A stretch of DNA of 64,000 nucleotides from Mixophyes australis (GCA_036250195.1 JAVHZZ010000003.1:341663875-341727874), one strand, 5' to 3'; shown: positions 47,390 to 59,139, numbered from the stretch's first letter. Numbers and translations are program-made. Notes: generated from the letters alone by a model not told the origin.

Positions 47390-48330
47390 TTGACAGCACT
47401 GTTGGGTTAAGGCAGCTAAGCTATTGGTAGCTTGTTTTCTGGGGACCCAAAAAAACCAAGCACTTCAGACACAAAAGTCATCATCATCATCATCATCATC
47501 ATTTATTTATATAGCGCCACTAATTCCGCAGCGCTGTACAGAGAACTCATTCACATCAGTCCATGCACCATTGGAGCTTACAGTCTAAATTCCCTACTAT
47601 AGACACAGACAGACAGAGAGGGAGACAGAAAGAGAGACTAGGGTCAATTTTGATAGCAGACAATTAACCTACCAGTATGTTTTTGGAGTGTGGGAGGAAA
47701 CCTGAGTACCCGGAGGAAACCCACGCAAATACAGGGAGAGCATACAAACTCCACACAGAAGTGAACTCCTTGTCGCTGGAGGGCTTGGTTTGTTAAACTG
47801 TACATGTTATTTTTAATATCTAACATAAGGGAGGGGGGGAGGCCCAAGGGCAACTTTATCTTGCACCACTTTTCTTTTCCGCCACTGCTGTGTGGAAATG
47901 TTTCCTATGTGTGCTATGAATGGCTGTATGTTTGTGCTGCTGCTCTGGTGATTAGTAACCAGCCAACTCGCTGCAGTCTTACAGTTCATTAACAGAACTG
48001 TTAGCTTAGCTGCCTTAAGCCCATTGGTAGCTTGCTTTGTGGGGCTCAAACAAACCAAGCACTTCAGCCATAAAAGTGGCATTCCTTGTCGCTGAAGTGC
48101 TTGCTTTGTTAATATGTACCTGCTACCCCTCCTCTTTCTGTGTGAGTTTGTTAAACCTTTTTAACATATGGGTGGGTGGGAGTTCCCAAGGACAATTCCA
48201 TCTTGCACCACTTTTCCTTTCTTCCACTGCTGTGTGGCAATGTTTCCTAGATGTGCTGTGAACTTCTATGTGTTAGTGCTATTGCTCTGTCGCTTAGTAT
48301 CAACCCAGCTCACTGCAGTTTTGGCCAAAT
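47390..48330 (+). repeat. Tandem duplication in the 3' part of the hAT transposon
   Basis: Two units, about 47400-47970 and 47975-48320, share the order TAGCTTG..., AACCAAGCACTTCAG, TCCTTGTCGCTG, TTCC(T)ACTGCTGTGTGG and CAGCCAACTCGCTGCAG / CAACCCAGCTCACTGCAG. The first unit is interrupted by the SINE at 47481-47765. The 3' untranslated zone of this transposon is therefore repeated. Confidence 0.6.
47481..47765 (-). repeat. tRNA-SINE/L2-tail repeat, copy 1
   Basis: Read on the minus strand: a core with TGGGTTTCCTCCGGGTACTC and TTTCCTCCCACACTCCAAAA, then GTAAGCTCCAATGG, GCGCTGCGGAATTAGTGGCG, CTATATAAATAAATGATGAT, and (GAT)n. The same core is in the copies at 56463-56780 and 62415-62695. It resembles the V-SINE-like conserved core with an L2-type 3' tail; the family name is from memory. 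Confidence 0.72.
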
Positions 48331-48540
48331 GTGGATGAAAATATTATTGTGACCTATGAGGTGTTCAAAAGTGCCTGGAAATTACTGGAAACTAGTGTTA
48401 TTGAGGTTAATAATAATGTAGACACAAAAAAGAGCTAAATTATGTGATTAAAATATTTAAGCAAAAAAACAGATCCAAAACCAAAACCATAACACGCATG
48501 GGCGGTTTTGCCAAAACCAAAACCAATACATCAAGTTAAT

Positions 48541-48728
48541 ACATATCCAAAACTTAGGAAGCTTTAGTTGAAGGCACTCTTCTCACTTTTAATTCTTCGC
48601 ATTGTATACTGAGTTTTTAAGCAAGTGTATATAAACAGTTAACACACATATGTATAACATCCCTGCTGCATATATGATACATTTTGTGAGAATACTGGGT
48701 TTTTAGAACCAAAGTTCACTAGTTACCA
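48541..48728. other. Unassigned sequence
   Basis: AT-rich, no gene. Confidence 0.35.
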
Positions 48729-49684
48729 TGTGCTCTTAGATTGAGGAATCACACAGGCAAGTAGGAGAATGAAAGATACAACGCTATCTTTACTTTTTCT
48801 ACAGTAACATAATAGAGTATAAGACTGCACACTTTAAATAATAGGTCAGCGAATCACCAGTCAATAGGAGTCCAGCAAAGTTCCCCACCCACTTTAGTCA
48901 TGCAACAGTTCCTCAAGCTAAATAGTCTGTCAACAGGAGGTTCAGGGAGTCCTGGTATCTTGCTGTTCCTGGCCTCTCTAGCAATGTGGTGGGGCTCCAG
49001 GTATCAGTCTCCCCACTTCTGTGGGCGCACCAATTCACCCAGAACCTGGCAATTATCTCCTGATTAAGTGAGGTGATGACAGGTACACAGAAGTAGCACA
49101 GCCTTCTTCCCAAGATGCAGGACAGCGATGATCATCGGGTCTGCTGATAGAGCAAAGAAACTCAACACCAGTCAGAACTGCATTTTCCAGGTATTCAATC
49201 CTCAGAAAAACAACACCCCATCTGCCGTGGAGTGGCTCCTTATTTCCATAGTCAAATTCCTACAGTGTTTTTTCCTCCCCCAGGCAAAACCCTGGGTCTC
49301 ACTTTCTTAAACATTGGTGGGTACCAGGAGGATGGATTGGGAGTAGAGATGAGTCAGCCTTTCACAGTGGCTCCCCTGCTGTGTCCCTACAACAATGTCT
49401 GAGCCAGTCCTGTGGAAGACACTGGGTAATCCTTGGGTTTCTCCACCTCCAGATCTTAAATAGCACCAGGCCATCATGAAATTAACCTCTTCCACTCATT
49501 TGGCACGTGTCAGGGCTTCTAGCTGTCCCTCCCTTTCTGTCCCTTCCTTCTTACACCCCCATGTGTTCACATTAAGCCCTCCCCCTATGCGGCGGGTGAA
49601 AACTAAGAACTGGTCCATGTAACCCTGCAAATTGACAGGCTAGTGGGATATGTTATCTTGGCAGTGTAGTCCGGTCCCATCACA
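48729..49684. repeat. LTR-like repeat, copy 3 of 3 (diverged)
   Basis: Shares GGAATCACACAGGCAA, TGGAGTGGCTCCTTAT, CAAAACCCTGGGTCTC and CTTAAACATTGGTGGGT with copies 1 and 2. It starts TGTGCTC and ends CATCACA. CATGTGCT occurs at both edges (48727-48734 and 49685-49692), which could be a duplication or coincidence. Confidence 0.45.
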
Positions 49685-49692
49685 CATGTGCT

Positions 49693-50961
49693 TAGGAAAA
49701 CCATTATCTTCCCATTGGAAGTAACCTTAAAGTGATAACTAAATGTAATATTATAGCTTTACGCTTTAAAATGGTAATATTTATTCTATTTGAACAGCTT
49801 TACAGAAAGCAATCAAATGTGATTTGGGTCTCATTACTCCAACTTTTTGCATCCGTTAGCCAATAAGTTATCTATGTAAAAATAAGAAATGCTGGTAGAT
49901 TACACAGGCATGTCAGATAAACAAGATGGAACAGTATAGATACAATAAGTTACAATTTTTCACTTTAAAAATCTAGTGGGAATGTTTATTTCTTATAGTA
50001 ATCTGACAAATAAGAAGCCTGAAAAGACAGAAACAATTTGCCCTATTATAGCTAGCGCGAAGGAATAGAATACTCAGCTATATCAGTTACAATGCAAAAG
50101 CCAATGAGAAAAAAGACTAAATATGTACTGTCTGTCTCATCATCCTTAGCATGCATCTTTAAACTAGGCCTCCTAAGAAGTATATAAAGGAATGTGGTCA
50201 AGTCTCAACTCCCTGGGAGCGTGATACACCTATGTGTACATGTTCTTAATGTACTTAATTTACGCTTACATACCCCATCGTCACCTCTTCAGACATAAGA
50301 AGCCGAAAGCTTAACTTGCATCCAACACTAATTTGATAAAGATCAAAACAACTTTGGATGTACTGTATATTTATCTCATTGAAGCTACTCCCACAATGAG
50401 ATATTCCACCTTTAATGTTTACCTGTTCAGGAACTACAGCAGCTGTTTATTGGATGGCAAACCGATGATTACTCGAATTGGTTATTTAGTGTTCTGGCTA
50501 GGCTATAAATACTGGCACAATTCAACGAAAGACTGAAAAAGGACACCAAAGCAAAGTCAGTACAAACTTGTTGTTCAAATAGAGTTTTTATCACAGTGAA
50601 CTACAATATCTTTTAGAAGAGAAAATAGCCAAAAATCATGAAATAATAGACAGGTATGTACTTTAAATATACCCAATAGGATTTTCTGACATTAAATTGA
50701 CTGATGTTAGGTGACTGTTGCATTGAAACATCAAGAAATCAATGAAGGAGTATGGCACTGTTCTTTTCTCTAGAGTTAGAGCAGGTGTCACTAGTCCTCT
50801 GAGGAATAATTGTGTTAGCAGTTGACAAGGAATTGTGTAAGTAGAAAACAAGCATTTTGTAGACTATGATTAATCAGATGAAAACAATAGATGTAAGACA
50901 TTATACCACGCCTGAGTATCTGGCAATAGCTGACAGTATTCTCATTTTTCTCACACCCCAG
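49693..50961. other. Unassigned AT-rich sequence
   Basis: No repeat ends seen. The last 30 bases form a splice-acceptor-like tract (CTGAC at about 50929, then a pyrimidine run ending CACCCCAG). Confidence 0.4.
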
Positions 50962-50997
50962 TTCTACCAGGGGACACCATACTTCAAGTTTTTAAAG
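50962..50997 (+). other. Candidate 36-nt microexon
   Basis: The acceptor has CTGAC as a possible branch point about 28 nt upstream, a clean pyrimidine tract and CCCCAG. The exon ends AAAG followed by GTGAGG, a good donor. The length is a multiple of three. Two frames are open and one has a stop (TAA). I do not recognise a protein. Strong signals on both sides of such a short segment are suggestive, but there is no further support. Confidence 0.35.
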
Positions 50998-51507
50998 GTG
51001 AGGCTTGTACAAGTAATCGATTCTTCCACAAGTCAGATGGCCTCTAATTAATCCCAAGTCTACTCTCCAACATGTATTTTGTGCTAGACACTGTGGGTAT
51101 GATAATTAAATATTATTCATTACTTCACTTGAGTACAATTTACAAATATATGGAATGGAAGTGGAGCTATTGAATAAGATTCTACATCTATTTATGCTTG
51201 TAACACAAATTGAGTCAGTTAAAACAAGCACATTAGGAAGATTATAATGAGTTTGTTAGATGATTGATCCTGTAGGCTTATATAAATTTGCAATCATGAC
51301 ATACTGAGGGTTAATTACAATAAGCATGCAAGAACAGTACAAGTGCATCACAGCTGTAATGTCATTGCAACGATCTTTGCAAGCAAATTTAATGCTATAC
51401 AGATGAAACTTTGAGTAAATAACACAACAAAAGTACCAGAATTCCGCCTCGCTTGCTTAGCTCTAAAAATGTGTGACTGATCCAGAGATACCATAGATTT
51501 AAGGTTA
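50998..51507. other. Unassigned AT-rich sequence
   Basis: No gene or repeat boundary recognised. Confidence 0.4.
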
Positions 51508-51515
51508 TATGTATC

Positions 51516-52048
51516 CAGGGCATGGTTAAGGATTCAGGCCAGCCTAGGCTAATACTCTGGTTGGGCCCCTTACCTTCCACTCCAGGCTAATAAATGGTAA
51601 GCAAAAACAAATGTATCCTTCATTTAAAATACGGCTTCCGTCACCTTTCCTTTCCGAAGCTCAACTCCACTTGGTTTTTTAAACAAGTCACATCGATTTG
51701 TGTCACTCATTTAATTTAATTGATAACAAATCTGTATAGTGGAATGGGGGTGTGAAAAAGCGCTACCGAGGGTGAAGGTGGAGGGGGGCTGTCACTCCTG
51801 CTCCTGTCACCATCTTCTACTCGCTTATCCTCAAGCACCCAGATTAGGATGGCTCATTGTCTTCAGCTGTCACCATGGGAATATTACATTTTTCTTTCAT
51901 GTCTTATTTTTACTTTGGAGAACAACAATTCTCTTATATTTTAAAATGAATTTCAGTTTATGCCTCTCCCTGCCACTATTTTGCGCCCCCCCAAAAATCT
52001 TGCGCCCTAGGCTGCAGCCTAGTCAGCCTACTGGATAATCAGGCCCTG
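51516..52048. mobile_element. hAT-type non-autonomous element with perfect 8-bp TSD
   Basis: The left end CAGGGCATGGTTAAGGATTC and the right end GGATAATCAGGCCCTG are inverted repeats; a second inner pair is GCCTAGGCT against AGGCTGCAGCC. TATGTATC is duplicated at 51508-51515 and 52049-52056. The 99-codon open frame inside has no domain. Confidence 0.88.
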
Positions 52049-52056
52049 TATGTATC

Positions 52057-52711
52057 ATGAGGTGGGTGTAACTTAAAATACAGATGCGGAGATGTAAGTG
52101 TGCAGATGCATATTTGCACTTATGCATATGGCAACATTTATGTTATCCTTTAAATACTCTCCGAAATATGTTTGGAAAAAATAAGGTATACCACGAACAG
52201 ATTGAAACTAACCTTATTTCCGTGTGATTGAATAGTACATAAATGTAGGGTAGCAGAAAGGAAATATGCTTAATCCTTTGACCAAGCATCTTTTTTAATC
52301 AAATACACATTATAAAAATTTACATCCATTGATCGCAATCGCGCAAACGAATTTTAAAATTATTATGGATGTCTAGCTTTGATCTCTTGAAGTCAAGGTG
52401 AGTGTGTACTTAAACAAATGTCTGTACTTGGACACTGCTAACTCCTGCGCTACCATGTCAATTACCATTTTTTTTATCAACTGTGCAGATTGCGAAAAGT
52501 CTGCCATTTTCTCTGTCCCTGTATTTAAATTAGGATAAAAGGACAAATTGTTTGCTGAGATGAAGAGGGTGCTGAATAGAATGGACTTCTGGACACACTG
52601 TATTTTCCAAAATTAGATAGATTTCAGACATACCATGGATGGCTAGTATTTAGATACATAATTATTTTTTATATTTTTTATAATAAATTTATTTTTATTT
52701 TATTCTCACAG
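52057..52711. other. Unassigned sequence, possibly with a first exon ending at 52397
   Basis: AGTCAAG|GTGAGTG at 52397/52398 is a strong donor on the plus strand. The start of this possible first exon cannot be fixed. Confidence 0.35.
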
Positions 52712-53540
52712 ATTATAAAGAAATGAAGGAGTTTTGGAACCAGTGATTGCCATCTGAAAGGAAAAGATGGGTGAAGCATCATATGCAGATCAATTAGTCT
52801 TAATTTAAATAAAGCTATGGTAAGTATATGTATGGCACTTTTTTGTAACAAGGTGTTAGTAGTTTAGTTTTCAAATATAAAATGGATTAAAAATGTTAAG
52901 GACAATTGTACACTATAACATGTAAGATTTTCATAACTACATATTTAACATGTACTTGTTAATGACTAGTGGCGGCAAAAACATTGTATTGAATGTAAAA
53001 TTATATATATTATAATTATTTCAACAGATATTAGATGAAAATACGTCATCATGGAACAGCATAGGGTCCATCACATGATGGCATAGGTCCTTACATTACC
53101 AAGAAATATGTAAGTAAGTGTTTATTTTTTATAACTTAAATGACTGACGTTTAATAACAAATTTCATTTTTCTAATAGTTAATTTTAATAACACTGTTAA
53201 CGTGTTTGACATAATTTACAAATATTGGATATTATTTATATAAAATACTAACAATTTCTTTTTTTCTCTTCCTTCATAGTCATAATGATGAATTTTCTAG
53301 AAATAATTGAACTTCACACTACATGGATTTAATATTGATATGAATGCATTCTACATTTCATTCATTTAGTAAAGCATTTTTATACTTTCAACTATTGACT
53401 AATAGTAAATTTGGAATCAGACAATTAAATGTGTGTGTTTAATGGTTACATTTCAGGAATACAGTATGTCTATGATTTTATATAATACATTATATTTGTG
53501 TACAGCAGTAAATTAAATAAAACATATATGTTTGTAGTCT
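52712..53540 (+). ncRNA. Probable spliced, polyadenylated non-coding transcript (3' part)
   Basis: Three exon-like blocks in order. 52712-52819: acceptor TTATTCTCACAG, donor ATG|GTAAGT. 53028-53109: acceptor ATTTCAACAG, donor TAT|GTAAGT. 53280 onward: acceptor with branch site TACTAAC (53246-53252) and TTTTTTCTCTTCCTTCATAG. AATAAA at 53516-53521 could end the last exon near 53540. The introns would be 208 and 170 nt. All frames are quickly closed in each block, so a long non-coding RNA or untranslated exons fit better than a protein. Alternatively the signals are chance; the run of four good sites plus a perfect branch sequence argues otherwise. Confidence 0.42.
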
Positions 53541-54435
53541 TGGTACATTTTCTGTTAGGAACAAGGAAAATCTGTATTTTGTGATTGAAAAAAAATTAAA
53601 GAGCTTGTGATGTTGTTAAAATGCTGCATAGTTTATTTAAGTGAAGATACTGTTGATGTGTTAGAAGTTTGACTATAGATTGCCACAAACCTAAACAGCT
53701 GCAGTTAAAATATTACTTTTGAATGTAAAAGCATAATAAGGTTTTTCTTAAGCTACATAAATTAATATATAATATTATAATATATATAAATCTCACACAT
53801 TAATAAAGGGTGCAATAGAAATGATTGAGATATCGTGTGAGTTTTGGCCTAGATTCATACATTGAAGTTTAGAAGAACTGTCCTAGTTATGTCTCAAGTT
53901 AACGTCTTCAGATAAATCTTGAACACAAAGGTCACTAAAACAGTGAGAAATGTTACTTTTAAGATTCTCCTGTATTTTAATTTATTATTTGGTGTTTTAT
54001 ATTAGGGTGTCCCCACTTAAAAACAATATATGTATGTGCAGGGGTATGTGCTTTTCATGTATCCACCAAAATTATATTCAGTTCTCATCAAAAGTCTGCA
54101 TGCGTCTTTTTATAGTGTTTTAATATGCTCTCATCTGAAAACAGTTTAGCTAAACACATAATAGGGCATCAAAAGTACAGAACAAATAGAAAAAAATTAT
54201 TATCATTATTATAATTTTTTTTCCTAATAAAAATTATACAGGTAGAGCACAATTCCGTTGGATTAATGCCTTGATCTGGGGCATTCTGAACTGCAGAGTA
54301 TTGTCAGACCTCTCCATAATAAAGTATCATAGTATTTCATTGATTGTATGATCGTATACTAGTAATGAATGTATTGATCATGACATTCATCCATTCATCT
54401 ATCTGTATTTATATATCTGCCTGTTTTTTGAACTT
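53541..54435. other. Unassigned AT-rich sequence
   Basis: No gene or repeat boundary recognised. Confidence 0.4.
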
Positions 54436-54440
54436 CTGAT

Positions 54441-55089
54441 TAGTGATGGGAAATCTAATAAATTTTGGGCGATTAGTTCATTCTGATCTAGCTCACTCAA
54501 AAGATTAGTTCATTTAGTTAATCTAATTCAGTTAGTTCCTTTAGTTCAGTTAGTTAATTTAGTTTAGTTAGTTCATTTAGTTCATTTAATTCAGTTAGTT
54601 CAATTAGTTTAGTTAGTTTATTTAGTTGTAGCACCTACAAACACAGTAGCATATTTAGCACAGGTGAGGAGTATAGGGTCAGGGGAGTTCAGGGCCCAGT
54701 ACCAAAGCCAGAATCCAGACTAATAGGACAATGATTTTATCGCAAAAAGGTGAGTAGCAGGAACATACAGACACAGACACTCTCACTCACACATAGGCTT
54801 TAGCTAGTCAGTATGATTTCAGATGTTTTTTAATTAGATTTGTATTCATGGACTGTGTTGTATTTTCTACTTTCCTTTTACAGTTAGGAATTAAAAAGTT
54901 GGTGTGAGTGAGACAGTGAGTGAGCCTGCTGGAGCTTCTGTGCTTTATCTCACTGTCTACTGTCTAACTCCTCACACTTGTTTTAGTTCCTGGTGAACTA
55001 ATCTTTGCCAGAGCTGTGAACTAAAAGAGTTAGTTGACTTTGAAGATTAGTTCATTTTGAAGTGATCATTCATGAACTACCCATCACTA
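54441..55089. mobile_element. Terminal-repeat DNA element, TAGTGATGGG family
   Basis: TAGTGATGGG at the left and CCCATCACTA at the right are perfect inverted repeats, continued by related GTTCATT/AGTGATCATTCATGAAC sequence. CTGAT flanks both sides (54436-54440 and 55090-55094), which could be a short duplication. The left third is an octamer array (next entry). There is no transposase. Confidence 0.62.
54487..54628. repeat. Degenerate TTAGTTCA-type tandem array
   Basis: About 15 units of the type TTAGTTCA, TTAGTTAA and TTCAGTTAG, 8-12 nt each. The same octamer recurs singly near the right end of the element (GATTAGTTCATTTTG), suggesting it expanded from the terminal sequence. Confidence 0.75.
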
Positions 55090-55710
55090 CTGATGCTGGG
55101 AACATAACTATATATATAAACTGAATGGAACCCTGTAAATACCCACTTCAACATTTCTCCTCTCACGTATGAACTTTGTTGCATATAATAGACTTATAAT
55201 ACATATATCTAACATATTTTATAGTATCAAAAAGAGATAAAAAGTATCATCTCATGATTTCCATGCAACTGTCTTTTAAATTCATAATTAGAGATTATCT
55301 ATAATTTGATCTAGCCCAAAAATATTTTTATTTTGCATATGATAACAAATTAAACCAGCAATTAGTCAACTAGTTATGTGGGGAAAGGGGAAGCCTAATG
55401 AACCTATTTTAGCATCTAAATTTGTATTTATATAATTTAATGCTGGTTTACACCAGTGGCAGATTGCCTTTCGCTGATTTCAGTAGGGATTCAGAATTTG
55501 TAAGTAGTGGGAGCATCTTCTGCTACTCTCTGTAATAATATCTGATTGTTAGGGGAGGAAGTAATCTTGTGAGTGGCTAGAAATGTAAGTGTAAGGACTG
55601 GGCTAGGGAGTGGATGCTCTTTGCTTCCATAGTCATTGAACATTTCTTCAGGGCAGAGAGTATAAGAGCCCTCTATGTATTCACCTTTGGATACCACAAG
55701 ACAAGACTCT

Positions 55711-56160
55711 TGTCACGCTCTTGAGACTGAGATAATCACTGACTGGTATTGGCACTACTAAACTGGGAGGCGCAGAGTCTAATGCACCCCCGGTGGTCAC
55801 CAGGGACCCCCGCAAGGAGGTATGGACTTCGCTGCGTGAGATGCACAGGTCGTTTCTCTAGATAGTAACCAGCGCAGTGAATGAAGTAGAATTGTCAGAC
55901 AGTTCGAATCAGGGCCAACGGTAGCACAGTACAACGAAGGTAGACAGCAAAATGGTTGGGGACAAGCAGAGGATCAAAACCAGAATGGGCAGTGTAGTAC
56001 AAACGATATCCAGGAGAATAGTCTAAGCAAGACGAGTCAGGAACTAGTAGAGCAAGGAATAGCATAGAATGGCACAGGAACCCTGGAGAAGTAAAGCAAT
56101 ATTCTGGCACCCTCCTGGCACCAAAGTGAGGTTTAAATACTGACCGATGCATGCTGATTT
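55711..56160. repeat. Gypsy-like LTR fragment
   Basis: Starts TGTCACGCTCTTGAG, like the TGTCACGGGCAC start of the intact chromovirus LTR, and continues with AGGGACCCCCGCAAGG and short purine-rich repeated motifs. The other end was not found; the orientation by analogy would be minus. Not a gene. Confidence 0.45.
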
Positions 56161-56462
56161 GTGCGAGGGTTTCCGGCGACCAAGGTCAAAATCCAGAAAA
56201 TTTAACAGTGAAATGTTCAATTTAGTTGCACATCAAGGACTGTGTTAGTTGAGTGGTTTCAATAAGCAGCCAACTGCCTTGATTGGTCTCTGGAGGGATA
56301 GAGGGGCAGTGAGGTAATTCAGCCCCAGAAATGTCTCTGAAAACAATCTCTAAAAGATTCACAGGATGTTGTTTAAGCTTGTAACCTATGAATGGAGGGA
56401 CTATGGTTCGAAGCCTTGTCATGACAAAGAATGTAGCTATACAAGGAGTGTATTTGTTTTTT

Positions 56463-56780
56463 TCCAAATTATTTATATAGCGCCTACATATTACACAGCA
56501 CTTTACAGAGACTATTTAATCATTCACATCCCTCCCCCAATAGAGCTTACAATCTATTATATTCCCTACCACATGGACATAATACAAATTAGGGTTAATT
56601 TCATCAGAAGCCAAATAACCTAACATTATTTTTATTGATTTTTGGGACTTTGAGAGGAAACTGGAGTACCCAGAGGACACCTACGCAAACATGGGGAGAA
56701 CATACAAACTCCTCACAGATAGGAGCCTGGCCGGAACTCTGTGAGGCAGCAACGCTAGCCACTGTGCAATTGTGCTGATC
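56463..56780 (-). repeat. tRNA-SINE/L2-tail repeat, copy 2
   Basis: Same core as 47481-47765, diverged: minus-strand GGTGTCCTCTGGGTACTCCA, then GCTCTATTGGGGGAGGG, GTGCTGTGTAATATGTAGGC and GCTATATAAATAATTTGG. The head near 56730-56770 has GTTGCTGCCTCACAGAG, as in tRNA-derived SINE heads. Confidence 0.7.
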
Positions 56781-57854
56781 ATGGAGTTGCATGAAAGAGC
56801 GCCCAAGGAATTGAAGGAATTGCATGACAGAGTGCACACAAGTGAGAAAAGGATGTCAGAAACAATTTTCAGCAGTCCTAAGATATATTCAGGAAAGCAG
56901 CAATCTCCGTTATCATTTTACACATTTCAAATATTAATCAAATGCTTTGAATTTTATTTCAAACTAAATGTAATGTGTAACCCAGATGTAGTTAAGTCTT
57001 TTGCAGTAGCTTGAATGACTTGTGTATTTAAACACACATATTTGAAGGGGTCCAAGGACATGATCAGCCTTGTGCATCCATTTCCTGAAGAGAAAGTAAT
57101 ACTTAGAAATATTTAGATTACATAAATCTACAATGCATTTGCTCTATATTCTCCTATCACTGAAGCAAGGACCTACAACTGAAATACTCTGTGGGACAGG
57201 TTTTAAAGACAAACTGAAAGGTGAAAAACCCCTTAAAATCACAAATTGGAGTTTGTTGCTTTTTATGAAATAAAGAAAGTGACAACACAGTGGTTATATT
57301 ACAATTGGACAATTATATGATTGCAAAAATAATATTCAGTTCTTTGGCTGCTCAAAAATTGCAATATGAATATTACTTCTTCGTGAACAGAGCTATACGT
57401 CACTGGAGCAATTTACAACTGTATCAATGTGCTATGTGTACACTGGGAATTACTTATACGCCTTACTTTGTTCAACCAAATTTTATTTGAGTTTTCCAGC
57501 TAGATAAGGATTTTGTCCCATCATCACCACCGTTTTTCCCTATTGCATGCGATAGCCATAGGCATATTTAAAGTTGAAGTTACTTTAGGCATTGTTTTTA
57601 GTATGCCATTCACATACTAATAACCCTCTGCCCAACACCAATGCCTACATTATTTCCTGTAGTATTAAAAATAGGTGGTTTGCAAAGACCTAATACAGAA
57701 AAAAGGAAAAAGAAAATTAGCTTAAATTTTCCCTATTGTACTGCATTACAAGGTAAACCTGTCAAATTTACATTTGACATATAACCTATGAATGGTGACA
57801 TGCAAAGAGAGTTGCAAGAGGACACAACTTTTATATAGATGTAGAACATTCATT
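56781..57854. other. Unassigned AT-rich sequence
   Basis: No gene or repeat boundary recognised in about 1.1 kb. Confidence 0.4.
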
Positions 57855-59097
57855 ATACACGTCTGGCTCTTCCTCTGACCCCTCCCCTCTCCCTGTTGGT
57901 GTCCCTCAGGGCTCTGTTCTCGGCCCTCTACTATTTTCGCTCTGTACCTCCTCCCTTGGTGCTCTCATCTCCTCCTTCGGTCTTCAGTATCACCACTATG
58001 CTGACGACATCCAACTGTACATCTTGCCCGATCTTTCCTCCACCCTCCTCTCTCGTGTATCCGACTGCCTCTCTGCCATCTCCGCCTGGATGTCCTTGCG
58101 CTTTCTCAAAATTAACATCTCTAAAACTGAACTCATTGTCTTTCCTCCCCCCAGGCTCCTCTCCCACTATGACCTCTCTATCACTGTCAACAACACCACT
58201 ATCTCCTCTGTCACCCAACTTCGCTGCCTGGGCATTACCTTCGACTCCTCTCTCTCTTTTGCCCCCCGCATTCAATCCCTTGCCCAAGCCTGTCGCTTCC
58301 AACTTCGCAACATTGCCCGCATCTGACCCTTCCTCTCTCAGGATGCCACCAAAACTATCATCCACGCACTCATTATCTCCTGCCTCGATTACTGCAACCT
58401 CCTCCTTACCGGTCTCCCACTCTCCCACCATTCCCCCCCCCCCTTTGCTCTATTCTCAATGCGGCAGCTAGACTAATCTTCCTCTCTCGCCACTCCTCCT
58501 CCGCTTCCCCTTTCTGCCTTGCCCTTCACTGGCTCCCCATCCCCTACACAATCCTTTTCAAACTCCTGACCACCACGTACAAGGCTCTCTCCCAGTCTAC
58601 TGCCCCCTATATCTCGAACCTCCTCTCCATTCACACTCCACACTCCAGGACTTCTTCCGTGCAGCCCCCCTTCACTGGAACGATCTCCCTCGCTCCATCC
58701 GTCTCTCTCCCAATCTAAGCTCCTTCAAACGGGCACTCAAAATCCACCTGTTCCTTAAAGCCTACCAATCTTCCACCTAACCCGCCCTCCCTGCCCCTAT
58801 TCTCTCCCTTATACGTCAACTCGCTCCCTTTGTGCTTGAATTTTGTTCACCCACCCTTAGGATGTAAGCTCATTTGAGCAGGGCCCTCTTCCCTCCTGTC
58901 TCCATACCTGTTCTTCTGCTCCGTCTTTACTGCATTAGCCTGCCTGGAGCTTCTGAAGTTTTGGTATTTATTGCTTACTGTTGAGTTATGTCTCACCATG
59001 TATAGTCTACTGTTTGTGCTGTGTACGGCGCTGCAGAACTCTTGTGGCGCCTAACAAATAAGGGATGATAATAATAATAATAATAATAATAATAATT
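57855..59097 (+). pseudogene. L2-type LINE relic, RT with YADD, broken
   Basis: Begins within RT at [13 protein letters not shown], then [10 protein letters not shown] (the RT active site, about 57998-58027), [10 protein letters not shown] and the same order as 42335-43472. A stop at about 58324, a C-run frameshift near 58430-58442 and a deletion near 58630-58650 break the frame. The tail has GCGCTGCAG and (AAT)n at 59066-59097. It includes the palm region that the 42335 copy lacks. Confidence 0.85.
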
Positions 59098-59139
59098 ATA
59101 CCTTCTCAGACAAAGTACAGAGTAGGTGCAGTGGTGATC

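Larger units (their letters stand above)
40515..48540 (+). mobile_element. Decayed autonomous hAT transposon with nested insertions
   Basis: The left end TAGAGATGCTTGGGC and TTTTCTGAAAACCGAGCC matches, in reverse, the short end fragment at 62363-62402. The right end is eroded; the last related sequence is CAAAACCAAAACC near 48480-48530. No TSD was identified. Inside are the transposase pieces, an L2 LINE, a 14-bp-TSD insertion, an LTR-carrying insertion and a SINE, in that order. Confidence 0.7.

Noticed and set aside
57931..58431. 166-codon minus-strand frame
   Set aside because: Antisense of the L2 reverse-transcriptase relic; open only because of the GC-rich sense codons.
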